Below are positions 17,511 to 27,090 of a DNA stretch of 64,000 nt, piece after piece (the stretch's first letter is position 1; each line of letters begins with the position of its first letter). A program made the translations under genes and the position numbers. Source of the stretch: DASUPK01 sp963747425. GTDB taxonomy: Bacteria > Actinomycetota > Thermoleophilia > Solirubrobacterales > 70-9. The DNA is taken from the NCBI GenBank assembly GCA_963747425.1, contig CAVVFJ010000011.1, forward strand, positions 62,001 through 126,000, given 5' to 3'. Under the pieces are notes generated by a model. The model saw only the letters and a list, made by a program, of their open reading frames with translations. It was not told the origin of the DNA and did no database searches.

Positions 17511-18716
17511 ATGGAAGTAGAGATCGGCCGCGGCAAGAAGGGCCGCAGGGCATACGGCTTCGATGACATCGCGATCGTCCCCTCCAGGCGGACCCGCGAC
17601 CCCGACGACATCGACATCACCTGGACCCTCGGTCCGTACCGCTTCGAGCTGCCCCTGCTCGCCTCCGCGATGGACGGCGTCGTCAGCCCGAAGACCGCCG
17701 GCCTGATCGGCAACCTCGGTGGCCTCGGGGTCCTCAACCTCGAGGGCATCTGGTCTCGCTACGAGAACGCCGACGAGAAGCTCGATGAGATCGCGGCGGC
17801 GCCGAAGCCCGTCGCCACGCGGATCATGCAGGAGATCTACGCGGAGCCGGTCAAGGCCGAGCTGATCGCCAAGCGCATCGAGGAGATCAAGGCCGCCGGC
17901 ACGGTTGCGTGCGGATCCCTGACTCCCCAGAAGGTGACCGAGCACTACGAGACCGCTCTCGAGGCGGGCCTCGACATCCTCGTCATCCAGGGAACGGTGA
18001 TCTCCGCCGAGCACGTCTCCACCCAGACGGAGCCGCTCAACCTGAAGCAGTTCATCGCCGATCTCGACGTGCCCTGCGTCGTCGGCGGCTGCGCCTCCTA
18101 CAACACCGGGCTCCACCTGATGCGGACCGGCGCTGTGGGAGTCCTGGTCGGCGTCGGACCCGGCGCGGCCTGCACGACCCGCGGTGTCCTCGGCATCGGC
18201 GTGCCCCAGGCCACCGCCATCGCCGACGTGGCCGCCGCCCGCGGGCAGCACATGATGGAGACGGGCAACTACTGCAACGTGATCGCCGACGGCGGCATGC
18301 GAACCGGCGGCGACGTCTCCAAGGCGATCGCGGTCGGCGCCGACGCCGTGATGATCGGCTCTCCGCTGGCGCGGGCCAAGGAGGCCCCCGGCCGCGGCTT
18401 CCACTGGGGGATGGCGACCTTCCATCCCTCCCTGCCTCGCGGTGCCCGGGTGGCCACCAACCAGGACGGCACGCTCGAGGAGATCGTGCTCGGGCCCGCC
18501 CAGGACAACGACGGCACCTTCAACCTGATGGGCGCGCTGCGGACCTCGATGGCGACCACCGGCTACGCGGACATCCCCGAGTTCCACCGCGCCGAGGTGA
18601 TGGTCGCGCCGGCTCTGATGTCGGAGGGCAAGCAGCTCCAGCGCGAACAGTCGGTCGGGATGGGCTCGAACGGGCGCGCCACCGTGGCGGCAGCGGTCGC
18701 AGTCTCGGATGACTAG
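17511..18716 (+). CDS. guaB3: GuaB3 family IMP dehydrogenase-related protein
   Basis: 401 residues with no CBS domains. The N-terminus EIGRGKKGRRAYGFDDIAI, SRRTRDPDDIDITWTLG and LLASAMDGVVSPKTAG match the GuaB3 family that accompanies guaB in actinobacteria. The loop GPGAACTTRGVLGIGVPQ carries the Cys/Thr region corresponding to the IMPDH active site, and NVIADGGMRTGGDVSKA the phosphate site. The fold is that of IMP dehydrogenase or GMP reductase; recent work assigns some GuaB3 proteins to XMP or GMP conversion. It sits next to guaA (GMP synthase), consistent with guanine nucleotide metabolism. ATG 17511 lies 11 bases after GGGAGG. Confidence 0.88.
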   Translation: MEVEIGRGKKGRRAYGFDDIAIVPSRRTRDPDDIDITWTLGPYRFELPLLASAMDGVVSPKTAGLIGNLGGLGVLNLEGIWSRYENADEKLDEIAAAPKPVATRIMQEIYAEPVKAELIAKRIEEIKAAGTVACGSLTPQKVTEHYETALEAGLDILVIQGTVISAEHVSTQTEPLNLKQFIADLDVPCVVGGCASYNTGLHLMRTGAVGVLVGVGPGAACTTRGVLGIGVPQATAIADVAAARGQHMMETGNYCNVIADGGMRTGGDVSKAIAVGADAVMIGSPLARAKEAPGRGFHWGMATFHPSLPRGARVATNQDGTLEEIVLGPAQDNDGTFNLMGALRTSMATTGYADIPEFHRAEVMVAPALMSEGKQLQREQSVGMGSNGRATVAAAVAVSDD

Positions 18717-18755
18717 GGCGCCTCAGAGGCCCCGCCCGCGTCTACGGCGGCGCCC

Positions 18756-18838
18756 TGACGGCTGCGGATCGGCGCCTGGCTTCGTCCTCGGTAGTCCGAA
18801 TAGCGCTGCTATTCGGACTACCTGCGTCCTCGCCATGC

Positions 18839-18855
<17 letters not shown>
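18756..18855 (+). repeat. Long hairpin between guaB3 and guaA (element B)
   Basis: Outer arms TGACG..GCGGATC (from 18756) and GATCCTCGCTCGTCA (to 18855) lead to an apical, perfect 15-bp inverted repeat. Its halves are 18790-18804 and 18808-18822, separated by GCT. Between them lie CTGGCTTCGTCCTCGGT (18776-18792) on the left and CCTGCGTCCTCGCCA (18821-18835) on the right. These two blocks recur with one mismatch each in element C upstream of glmM. There is no U-tract. The element covers the most upstream guaA start (18839), which argues for a later start. Confidence 0.7.
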
Positions 18856-20548
<1,693 letters not shown>

Positions 20549-20558
20549 CGGGGCGCGG

Positions 20559-21152
20559 CTAGCCCGCCCCGTCGTAGAAGAGCCGCTTGCTTGCGGAGTA
20601 CTGGCCGGGCGGGGGCTTCGGCTCCTCCTGCAGCGGGCCGCCTGAGCGCTTGTCCCACGCGCGCAGGTGGGGGAGGGGATCGGTGCGGCTGCCGCCGGCG
20701 AACCAGCGGCCCTTCCAGAGCTCGAAGTGCAGGTGGCAGACGGCGCTGTCCGTCCCCGTGTGCCCCACGGAGCCGATGCGCTGCCCGGCCCGGACTCTGC
20801 GCTTGACGCGAACTCGCGCGCGGCCCTTCATGTGGCCGTAGACGGAGTCGAAGCGGCTTCCCTCGCCGTGCAGCACGACGTAATTCCCGTAACCGGTCGA
20901 GTAGCCGGCGGAGCGCACGACCGCGGAGTGGGTCGCCACGATCGGCGTGCCGCACCTGGCGATGATGTCCTGGCCGGTGTGGATGGAGCCGTCGCCCCGC
21001 TTCACGCCGAAGCCGGTGACGTCCACGTTGCCGTAGTTGTGGGGCCCCTTCAGGGGGTAGCGGTAGCGCTGGTAGGCCGATGCCGGGGTCGCGGTCGCCG
21101 CGGCTGCGATCGCGATCACCAGGAAGGCTGGGACGAGTCGGCGGAGGCGCAT
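20559..21152 (-). CDS. Secreted M23-family peptidase
   Basis: 197 residues from ATG 21152 (MRLRRLVPAFLVIAIAAAAT, a signal peptide). The LytM/M23 fold is recognisable from HTGQDIIARCGTPIVATHSAVV (first His and Asp ligands) and CHLHFELWKG (HxH zinc motif), with the linking YGNYVVLHGEG. It would cleave peptidoglycan cross-links or act as an amidase activator. All zinc ligands are present, so it should be active. It lies 60 bases downstream of a second M23 gene on the same strand, probably in the same c-di-AMP-controlled transcript. Confidence 0.85.
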   Translation of the reverse strand: MRLRRLVPAFLVIAIAAAATATPASAYQRYRYPLKGPHNYGNVDVTGFGVKRGDGSIHTGQDIIARCGTPIVATHSAVVRSAGYSTGYGNYVVLHGEGSRFDSVYGHMKGRARVRVKRRVRAGQRIGSVGHTGTDSAVCHLHFELWKGRWFAGGSRTDPLPHLRAWDKRSGGPLQEEPKPPPGQYSASKRLFYDGAG

Positions 21153-21211
21153 ACCCGGGCTGGAACACATCAAGCGCCCGGTTGTAGCACCCGCCTGGGA
21201 GCGGGCGGTTC

Positions 21212-21808
21212 CTAGAAGCCCTGGTAGGTCTGCAGGTAGGGAAGGGGGTTCACGGCATGCCCGCCGCGATACCACTTGCCGAGCCAGAGCTCGAAGTGGA
21301 GGTGGCACGCCGTCGCGTCACCGGTCTGCCCGACGATGCCGATCTGCTGGCCGGGCTGCACGACCGTGCCCTTCGTGACCGAGGCCCGCGCGGCGAGATG
21401 CGCGTACATGTAGTCCTGGTGGAGCTTCTTGTTGCGGATCACGACGTAGTTGCCGGCCAGCTTCTGGAAGCGCACCCACTTGACCTTGGCCCGGCTGACG
21501 GCGACGAGAGGCGTGCCGCAGGCGGCCATGATGTCCTGGCCCTGGTGGCTGTGGCCGCTCCGCGCGGCGCCGAAGCCGCCGCCGATGGTGTGCGCGCCGG
21601 ACACGGGGAAGACCATCGAGCCGGTCGGTGCCGTGGTCGTGGTGGGGTCAGTGGGGGTGGTGGTGGTCCCGGGCGCGCCGACGCCGCCGCTCTGGGCGAA
21701 GGCAGCCTGAGTTCCGAGGGCGGCCGTCGCGATCGTCAGCGCAGCGATCAGCGCCGCTCCCCTTCGAGACGTACGACCAACCGGCTTGTCGATCAAGGCG
21801 CTTCGCAC
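21212..21808 (-). CDS. Secreted M23-family peptidase under c-di-AMP riboswitch
   Basis: 198 residues from GTG 21808, directly after the riboswitch. Signal peptide GAALIAALTIATAALGTQAA, then a Thr/Pro-rich linker (TTTTPTDPTTTTAPTG) and the M23 domain with HSHQGQDIMAACGTPLVAVS and CHLHFELWLGKWY (zinc ligands). It is a cell-wall hydrolase paralogous to the next gene; both end in a similar NPLPYL / DPLPHL segment. In actinobacteria ydaO-type riboswitches commonly control resuscitation or cell-wall hydrolases, which agrees with this context. Confidence 0.87.
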   Translation of the reverse strand: MRSALIDKPVGRTSRRGAALIAALTIATAALGTQAAFAQSGGVGAPGTTTTPTDPTTTTAPTGSMVFPVSGAHTIGGGFGAARSGHSHQGQDIMAACGTPLVAVSRAKVKWVRFQKLAGNYVVIRNKKLHQDYMYAHLAARASVTKGTVVQPGQQIGIVGQTGDATACHLHFELWLGKWYRGGHAVNPLPYLQTYQGF

Positions 21809-21811
21809 TCT

Positions 21812-21950
21812 CTCTGCGGCCTACGGAGTTAGCTGGCGGGCTCGCGCCGAGAGCGGCGCTACGAACCAGTTGGTTGCGATTCGCCCCTGGGGTGTGAACC
21901 CCTTTGGGTCCTCCGTTCCCCTCGAGTGACTCAAGGGAACTTGGCCTTGC
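21812..21950 (-). ncRNA. c-di-AMP riboswitch (ydaO-yuaA type)
   Basis: Read on the minus strand, the leader has the class signatures in order: GGAACGGAGGACCCA, GGGGCGAATCGC, a short GCGCCGCTCTCGGCGC hairpin, and GAGCCCGCCAGCTAACTCC followed by GTAGGC. They match the ydaO-yuaA consensus (GGAACGGGGGACCCA, GGGGTGAATC, CCGACAGCTAAC). A TATACT -10 box (minus strand, 21965-21960) would start the RNA just before it. It is an OFF switch in known cases: c-di-AMP binding stops expression. It precedes two M23 peptidases, linking cell-wall cleavage to turgor or osmolyte signalling. Confidence 0.88.
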
Positions 21951-21964
21951 TGGCGCGGCAGTAT

Positions 21965-22001
21965 AACCAGAGGGCCGGGGGTCACCCCCAGCCCTCTGGT
22001 T
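21965..22001. terminator. Strong hairpin after the betaine-type ABC operon
   Basis: AACCAGAGGGC (21965-21975) pairs with GCCCTCTGGTT (21991-22001). A further GGGGG-TCA-CCCCC lies inside, one mismatch apart. This 16-bp stem lies 16 bases past the stop of the transporter operon on the minus strand and just upstream of the riboswitch promoter. There is no U-tract, so termination may need Rho; otherwise it may insulate the two units. Confidence 0.6.
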
Positions 22002-22017
22002 GCAAACCGCACGACCG

Positions 22018-23790
22018 CTACTGGATGTAGCCGTCCTCCTTCAGGTACTGCGTGGCGACGGCGGCCGGATCCTGCTTGTCGATGTCGACGCGGGCGTTGA
22101 GCTCCTGCATCACCGGCAGGGTCAGGCCCTTCTGCACGTTCTGGATCGTCGCCTGATAGTCGGGCCCGGCCTTCTGGACCGTCGACTGGTCCGTGACCCA
22201 GATGACGTTCCCCGAGGGGAAGATCCCCTTGTCGTCCTCAAGCAGGACGTACTTGTCCGGGTTGGCGGAGAGCTGGGCGTCCGAGGTGAAGACGACCGAG
22301 GCGTCCGCCTGACCCTTGTCGAGCACCGTGTACCGGAGCCCGATGTCGACCGGGTTGAACGACGCGAACTGCAGGCCGTAGGTGTCCTGCAGGCCGACCA
22401 GGCAATCGGCACGCTCGCGGCACTCCGGAGAGCCGTAGAGGTTCAGGTCCTGGGACTTGCCCTGGAGGTCGGAGATCGTCGTCACCCCGAGCTCGTCGGC
22501 CTTGCTCTTCAGCATGCCCAGCGCGTTCGCGTCGGCGAAGGGCGTCGGCTCGAACGCGGTCTGCCCCTTCGGCTGGAGCTCCTGCTGCGCCTGGGCATAT
22601 GCCGCCTGGGCGTCGGCCGGAACCGTGTCCTTGCCGAAGATGGACTGCAGCAGCGTCGACGTGTACTCCGGGTAGCCGCTGATCTCCCCGTCCTGGAGGG
22701 CCTTGTAGGCGATCACCTCGGACCCCAGGTTGAGGTTGGTCTTCACGTCATAGCCCGCCGCCTGGAGGGCCTGCGCGTAGATGTTCCCGAGGATGTACTC
22801 CTCGGTGAAGTTCTTGGAACCCACGGTCAGCTGGATTCCGCTGTTGTCGGGGTTCGACTTGATCAGGTTCGCGGAGTTGTCACCGCTCGTCCCCGTGTCG
22901 TTGTTGTCATCGCCGCCCCCACAGGCAGCGACGCCAAGAGCAAGCACCAGCGCCGCAATCAGCGCAAAGGCCGCTCTCACTCTCACTCGCGGATGGCCCC
23001 TCATCACGGATCCTCCTCTGGTCTGGGGCTTGCTACACCCCTGGAATGGACCGCGTAAGCCTATGCGGCTCGCACCGGCCCGCGCCACCTTCAAGCCCCG
23101 CGGGGTGAGCAGCCACTGCACGCCGGCTAGGCCGAACTCCAGGCTCAGGGCGAGCAAGGCGATCAGGATCGCCCCCGCAACCACCCCCTGGTCGCCGTAG
23201 ACGTTGCGGTTGATGATGTAGTCGCCCAGGGTGCTGAGGCCGGCGAGGGAGGCGAGCGCGACGGTCGCGACGATGTTGACGGCGGCCGTGCGGACTCCCG
23301 CCATGATCGTCGGCACCGCCAGCGGAAGCTCCACCCTGAAGATCGACTGCAGACTGGTCATCCCCATGCCTCGCGCGGCCTCCACCGCGTTCCGGTCCAC
23401 CTGGCTGATCCCCACGTAGGTGTTGGTCAGGATCGGAGGGATCCCGAGGATGGCGAAGGCGAAGGTGACGTTCGCGAGTCCCACGCCGATGTACGCCGCC
23501 ACGAATGCGATCAGGGCCAGCTCGGGCACCGCCCGGCCCGCGTTGCCGAGAGCGATCGCGAAGGACTCGCCCCTCCCGAGATGGCCGAGGATGATCCCGG
23601 CGGGGAGGGCGACCGCGGCCGCCACGCCAAGGGCCAGGAAGGTGACCTTGAGATGCTCGCCGGTCAGCACGAGTGACTTGTGAGGACCGCCGACGAGGTT
23701 GTCGCCGATCCGCGCCCTCTGCTGGTGGAGGATGAAGTCGAAGGCGTCGCCGAAGGTGCCCAGGAAGCCGAGATGGATCGCGGTGCTCAA
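22018..23790 (-). CDS. Betaine/choline-type ABC permease fused in frame to its substrate-binding protein
   Basis: 590 codons with no internal stop. Residues about 1-245 are an OpuCB/ProW-type permease with the EAA loop (VEAARGMGMTSLQSIFRVELP). Residues about 263-590 are an OpuCC/OsmF-type binding protein (LTVGSKNFTEEYILGNIYAQ) preceded by its own signal peptide and lipobox-like LGVAACGGG. The binding-protein part has a perfect AGGAGG (23012-23017) and ATG at 23004, as if it were a separate gene. Natural permease-binding protein fusions (OpuABC, EgtU) exist, but a lost permease stop through an indel is equally possible. It overlaps the first permease gene by 4 bases. Substrate could be glycine betaine, choline or ergothioneine. 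Confidence 0.85.
   Translation of the reverse strand: MSTAIHLGFLGTFGDAFDFILHQQRARIGDNLVGGPHKSLVLTGEHLKVTFLALGVAAAVALPAGIILGHLGRGESFAIALGNAGRAVPELALIAFVAAYIGVGLANVTFAFAILGIPPILTNTYVGISQVDRNAVEAARGMGMTSLQSIFRVELPLAVPTIMAGVRTAAVNIVATVALASLAGLSTLGDYIINRNVYGDQGVVAGAILIALLALSLEFGLAGVQWLLTPRGLKVARAGASRIGLRGPFQGCSKPQTRGGSVMRGHPRVRVRAAFALIAALVLALGVAACGGGDDNNDTGTSGDNSANLIKSNPDNSGIQLTVGSKNFTEEYILGNIYAQALQAAGYDVKTNLNLGSEVIAYKALQDGEISGYPEYTSTLLQSIFGKDTVPADAQAAYAQAQQELQPKGQTAFEPTPFADANALGMLKSKADELGVTTISDLQGKSQDLNLYGSPECRERADCLVGLQDTYGLQFASFNPVDIGLRYTVLDKGQADASVVFTSDAQLSANPDKYVLLEDDKGIFPSGNVIWVTDQSTVQKAGPDYQATIQNVQKGLTLPVMQELNARVDIDKQDPAAVATQYLKEDGYIQ
23011..23017 (-). promoter_or_regulatory. Internal Shine-Dalgarno for the substrate-binding domain
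   Basis: AGGAGGA on the minus strand ends 7 bases before ATG 23004 of the lipoprotein-like half. It is the best ribosome site of this operon and suggests that the binding protein can be translated on its own, whatever happens to read-through from the permease. Confidence 0.7.
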
Positions 23791-24527
23791 GCCAGTGCCT
23801 CCTTCGACGGCCTACGCCACGGGGCGAGCAGACGCTGTGCGAGCAGCAGAAGCAGGTCGAACGCGATCGCCATCAGCACCATCAAGCCGCCGGCGATGAC
23901 GATGTTGGTCTTGAAGCTGATCTGCTGGTAGAGGGGTTGGCCGAGCGTGTTGACGTTGGCGAACACCATCAGGCTCGCGATCGCCACCGTTGAGACAGTC
24001 GCGATTCGCAGCCCGGCGATGATCTCGGGCAGGGCAAGCGGCAGCTCCACGCGCCAGAGCAATTGACGGTCGGTCATCCCCATCCCGCGCCCGGCCTCCT
24101 TGCTCTCGGGCGGGACGTTGGCGAGGCCGGCGACGATGTTCCGGTAGATGATCTGGAGCGTGTAGACGGAGAGGACGATGATCGCCGTCGTCGTGCCCAG
24201 CCCAGTGATCGGCAGGAGCAGGAAGATGAAGGCGAGGGAGGGGATCGTGTAGAGGATGCCGGTGGTGCCGGTGAAGGTCGGGATCAGCCAGCTGCGACCG
24301 TGGGAGACCAGCGCCATCCCGAAGGCGGCGACGAAGCCGATCGCGACGCAGACCAGAACGAGGAGCACATGGTTGACCAGGGGGGTCGTGTAGCGGTCGA
24401 AGTTGTCGATCGCCCAGTCGAAGCAGAACGCTCCGTTCTTGGCCTGACAGGGGGCGTTCGGGCCTGTCCGGTTGTGGATGGCGACCTGCCCGACGAGTGG
24501 GGCGAGCTGGGCGACGAGAGCGGTCAT
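23787..24527 (-). CDS. Betaine/choline-type ABC transporter permease
   Basis: 246 residues, about six transmembrane helices. The EAA loop contacting the ATPase is visible (SKEAGRGMGMTDRQLLWRVE), together with GILYTIPSLAFIFLLLPITG typical of ProW/OpuC permeases. An N-terminal stretch of about 50 residues with two Cys (PCQAKNGAFCFDW) before the first helix is likely extracellular or a loop. It overlaps the ATPase gene by 4 bases upstream and the fused permease gene by 4 bases downstream, forming one operon transcribed on the minus strand. Confidence 0.9.
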   Translation of the reverse strand: MTALVAQLAPLVGQVAIHNRTGPNAPCQAKNGAFCFDWAIDNFDRYTTPLVNHVLLVLVCVAIGFVAAFGMALVSHGRSWLIPTFTGTTGILYTIPSLAFIFLLLPITGLGTTTAIIVLSVYTLQIIYRNIVAGLANVPPESKEAGRGMGMTDRQLLWRVELPLALPEIIAGLRIATVSTVAIASLMVFANVNTLGQPLYQQISFKTNIVIAGGLMVLMAIAFDLLLLLAQRLLAPWRRPSKEALA

Positions 24528-25705
24528 TCGCCCAGCGGCCGCTCGACGGGCCGCTCGACGGCGGCGTGCTCCTCCACCTTCGCGTCCGGGGAGACGAGGA
24601 ACTCCGAAATGATCTCCACCGAGAGCACGCCCGCGATTCGTCCCTGTGCGTCGGTCACCGGCGCGTACTGCGTCTCGGTCTGGAGCAGGTCTGCGAGAGC
24701 GTCCCTCATCACGTCATCCAGGTCGAGGATCGGCTCGGGACCGCTGTCCGGGGTTTGCGCGACGGTGTCGGCGCTCAGATCCGTCTCCGAGAGCCAGCCC
24801 ACCGGCCGCCGGTCGGAGTCGACCAGCAGCGCATGGGGGACTTCCGCGCCTTCGAGTTTCAACCTGACTTCGGCCGTTGCCTGGCCGACAAAAGCCAGCG
24901 GTGCCTCCCAGAGGTCGATGTCCCGGACCCTCATCAGGGCGAGGCGCTTCAGGGCCCGGTCGGCGCCGACGAAGTCCTCCACGAAGCCGTCGGCAGGCGC
25001 CATCAGGAGCTCGGCCGGAGTCGCGAACTGGGCCAGGTGCCCGCCGTCCTTCAGGATCGCGATCCGGTCGCCCATCTTGATCGCCTCGTCGATGTCGTGT
25101 GTGACGAAGAGGACCGTCTTCTGGATGTTGGCCTGGAGCCGGAGGAACTCGTTCTGGAGGCGCTCCCGGTTGATCGGGTCGATGGCGCCGAAGGGCTCGT
25201 CCATCAGCATCACCGGCGGGTCCGCGGCAAGGGCGCGGGCGACGCCGATCCTCTGCTGCTGGCCGCCGGAGAGCTGGCCGGGGAAGCGATCTCCCAGCGC
25301 CGGATCGAGCCCGATTACCTCGAACAGCTCCTTGACCCGCTTGTCCGTGCGATCCCGGTCCCAGCCGAGCAGCTGCGGGACGGTCGCGATGTTGTCCGCG
25401 ATGGTCTTGTGAGGGAAGAGACCGGTCTGCTGGATCACGTAGCCCATCTCCCGGCGTAGCTCCGTCGCATCGCGATCGCGGACCGAGACGTCGCCGATCA
25501 GGATGTCCCCCTCGGTGATCTCGACGGTCCGGTTGACCATCCTCATCGCGGTGGTCTTCCCGCATCCGGAGGGCCCGACCAGAACGCAGATCTCTCCGGC
25601 CGGGACCTCGAGCGAGAGGTTCGAGATCGCAGGGGTGGTCTGCCCCGGGTAGCGCTTGGTCACATCCCGGTAGGAAACCGATGCTGCGGCATGCCCAGCC
25701 TCCAC
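24524..25705 (-). CDS. Betaine/choline-type ABC transporter ATPase with CBS domains
   Basis: 393 residues. Walker A GPSGCGKTTAMRMVN, Q-loop YVIQQTGLFPHKT, signature LSGGQQQRIGVARAL, Walker B VMLMDEPFGAIDP and H-loop VTHDIDEA are complete. Residues about 255-375 form a pair of CBS modules (ALLVDSDRRPVGWLSETDL; YAPVTDAQGRIAGVLSVE), as in OpuCA/OpuAA. There, CBS domains sense ionic strength or c-di-AMP. With a c-di-AMP riboswitch just downstream of this operon, both units may respond to the same signal. First gene of the operon; the start at 25705 is GTG or an equivalent near the first strand of the domain. Confidence 0.93.
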   Translation of the reverse strand: MEAGHAAASVSYRDVTKRYPGQTTPAISNLSLEVPAGEICVLVGPSGCGKTTAMRMVNRTVEITEGDILIGDVSVRDRDATELRREMGYVIQQTGLFPHKTIADNIATVPQLLGWDRDRTDKRVKELFEVIGLDPALGDRFPGQLSGGQQQRIGVARALAADPPVMLMDEPFGAIDPINRERLQNEFLRLQANIQKTVLFVTHDIDEAIKMGDRIAILKDGGHLAQFATPAELLMAPADGFVEDFVGADRALKRLALMRVRDIDLWEAPLAFVGQATAEVRLKLEGAEVPHALLVDSDRRPVGWLSETDLSADTVAQTPDSGPEPILDLDDVMRDALADLLQTETQYAPVTDAQGRIAGVLSVEIISEFLVSPDAKVEEHAAVERPVERPLGE

Positions 25706-25804
25706 TGCGGGCGATCCTACTCCCGCGACCTGGCTATCATGCGCCGGCCGCGACCCCCCTTAAACGGGTTGCGCTGACGCGCACCCTCGCATCAAGCTCT
25801 TTTT

Positions 25805-26257
25805 ATGGCCACAGCGACAGCGATGAAGACCTACCAGGCGAACGCCCAGGACCGCACGCGGGACTGGTACGTCGTCGATGCCGACGGCAAGACGCTCGGC
25901 CGTCTTGCGACCCAGATCGCCGACGTGCTGCGGGGGAAGCGCAAGCCGACCTATACGCCCCACGTGGACGTGGGCGACTTCGTGGTCGTGGTCAACGCCG
26001 AGAAGATCGCCGTCACCGGCAAGAAGCGCGAGGACAAGCGCTACTGGCGGCACAGCGGGTATCCGGGCGGGATCCGCTCGCGCACGCTGGGTGACCTGCT
26101 GGAGCAGCGTCCTGAAGAAGTGATCCGCAGAGCCGTCAAGGGGATGCTTCCCCGCAACCGGCTGGCCCGTCAGCAGCTCCGCAAGCTCAAGGTCTACGCC
26201 GGCCCCGAGCATCCGCACCAGGCCCAGCAGCCCAAGCAACTCGACCTCCAGACTTGA
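25805..26257 (+). CDS. rplM: 50S ribosomal protein L13
   Basis: 150 residues. Core signatures are RDWYVVDADGKTLGRLATQIA, GDFVVVVNAEKIAVTG and AVKGMLPRNRLARQQL. ATG 25805 and ATG 25823 (MKTYQANAQ) are both possible; the latter matches the usual L13 N-terminus. The stop overlaps the rpsI start (TGATG), the conserved rplM-rpsI pair. A TATCAT hexamer at 25735-25740 could be the -10 box. The leader between it and the gene contains a GGTTGCGC/GCGCACC stem followed by a T-run just before the start. Confidence 0.96.
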   Translation: MATATAMKTYQANAQDRTRDWYVVDADGKTLGRLATQIADVLRGKRKPTYTPHVDVGDFVVVVNAEKIAVTGKKREDKRYWRHSGYPGGIRSRTLGDLLEQRPEEVIRRAVKGMLPRNRLARQQLRKLKVYAGPEHPHQAQQPKQLDLQT

Positions 26258-27090
26258 TGGCAGACGAAGAGCAGCAGAAGCCCGCGGAGGAGGGCACGCC
26301 CGAGGAGCAGCAGGCCGACGAGCAGCAGGCTCCCGAGGAGAGCCCACCGTCGGAGGGCGGCACTCCTGAGCAGGGCGATTCCGAGCCTGAGGCGCCCCCC
26401 GCCGAGGAGGCTCTCGTGGAGGACGCCGCCGCGGAGGACGACACCCCCGCCGAGGAGCAGGCCGCTCCGGCGGATGAGGCTCCCGCCGAGCCCGCCCAGG
26501 CCGAGGGTAAGAAGAAGAAGGAGGAGGTCGTTCCCGGCGCCGAACTCGATCCGATCGCGATCGACACCGAGCGCCCGCTGGACGCTGAGGAGCGCGCCCG
26601 GCGAGAGGCCGAGGAGGAGGAGCGCGCGAGGCGTGAGCGGGAGCTGATCGGCGAGGTGGACGAGACCGCCCCGGTGGCGGCCAAGCCCGCCAAGCTCTCC
26701 GGCGACGCCAGCTACTCCGCGACCGGCAAGCGCAAGTCCTCTATCGCCCGAGTGATCCTGCGCCCCGGTGACGGCAGCATCCAGGTCAACAAGCGAAGCC
26801 TCGAGGAGTACTTCCCGCGCGCCTATCTGCAGACCGTCGCGAAGCAGGCCCTCGTTCAGAGTGGCTACGAAGGCAACGTCGACGTTCGCGTCCGCGTGCA
26901 CGGTGGCGGCATCTCCGGCCAGGCATCCGCTGTCCGCCATGGCATCGCGCGAGCACTCTGCGACATCGATCCGGAGCTTCGCCCGGAGCTCAAGCGCCGG
27001 GGCATGCTGACCCGCGACGCGCGGGTCAAGGAACGTCGCAAGGCCGGCCTCAAGAAGGCCCGCAAGAAGCCTCAGTTCTCGAAGCGCTGA
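26257..27090 (+). CDS. rpsI: 30S ribosomal protein S9 with long acidic N-terminal extension
   Basis: 277 residues against about 130 for ordinary S9. The ribosomal domain occupies the last 130 residues (YSATGKRKSSIARVILRPG, HGGGISGQASAVRHGIAR, and the C-terminal KKARKKPQFSKR that reaches the P-site tRNA). The first 145 or so residues are dominated by Glu, Ala and Pro with Gln, including runs such as EGKKKKEEVV and REAEEEERARRERE. They are probably disordered or helical. ATG 26257 overlaps the rplM stop. The extension is continuous and in frame; a frameshift artefact is unlikely because codon use stays normal. Confidence 0.95.
   Translation: MADEEQQKPAEEGTPEEQQADEQQAPEESPPSEGGTPEQGDSEPEAPPAEEALVEDAAAEDDTPAEEQAAPADEAPAEPAQAEGKKKKEEVVPGAELDPIAIDTERPLDAEERARREAEEEERARRERELIGEVDETAPVAAKPAKLSGDASYSATGKRKSSIARVILRPGDGSIQVNKRSLEEYFPRAYLQTVAKQALVQSGYEGNVDVRVRVHGGGISGQASAVRHGIARALCDIDPELRPELKRRGMLTRDARVKERRKAGLKKARKKPQFSKR

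Noticed and set aside
17347..17520. A 57-codon upstream open frame before guaB3
   Set aside because: It has Ser/Arg-rich composition, no ribosome site, and coincides with the long hairpin; it overlaps the guaB3 start. A leader-peptide role is not excluded but not supported.
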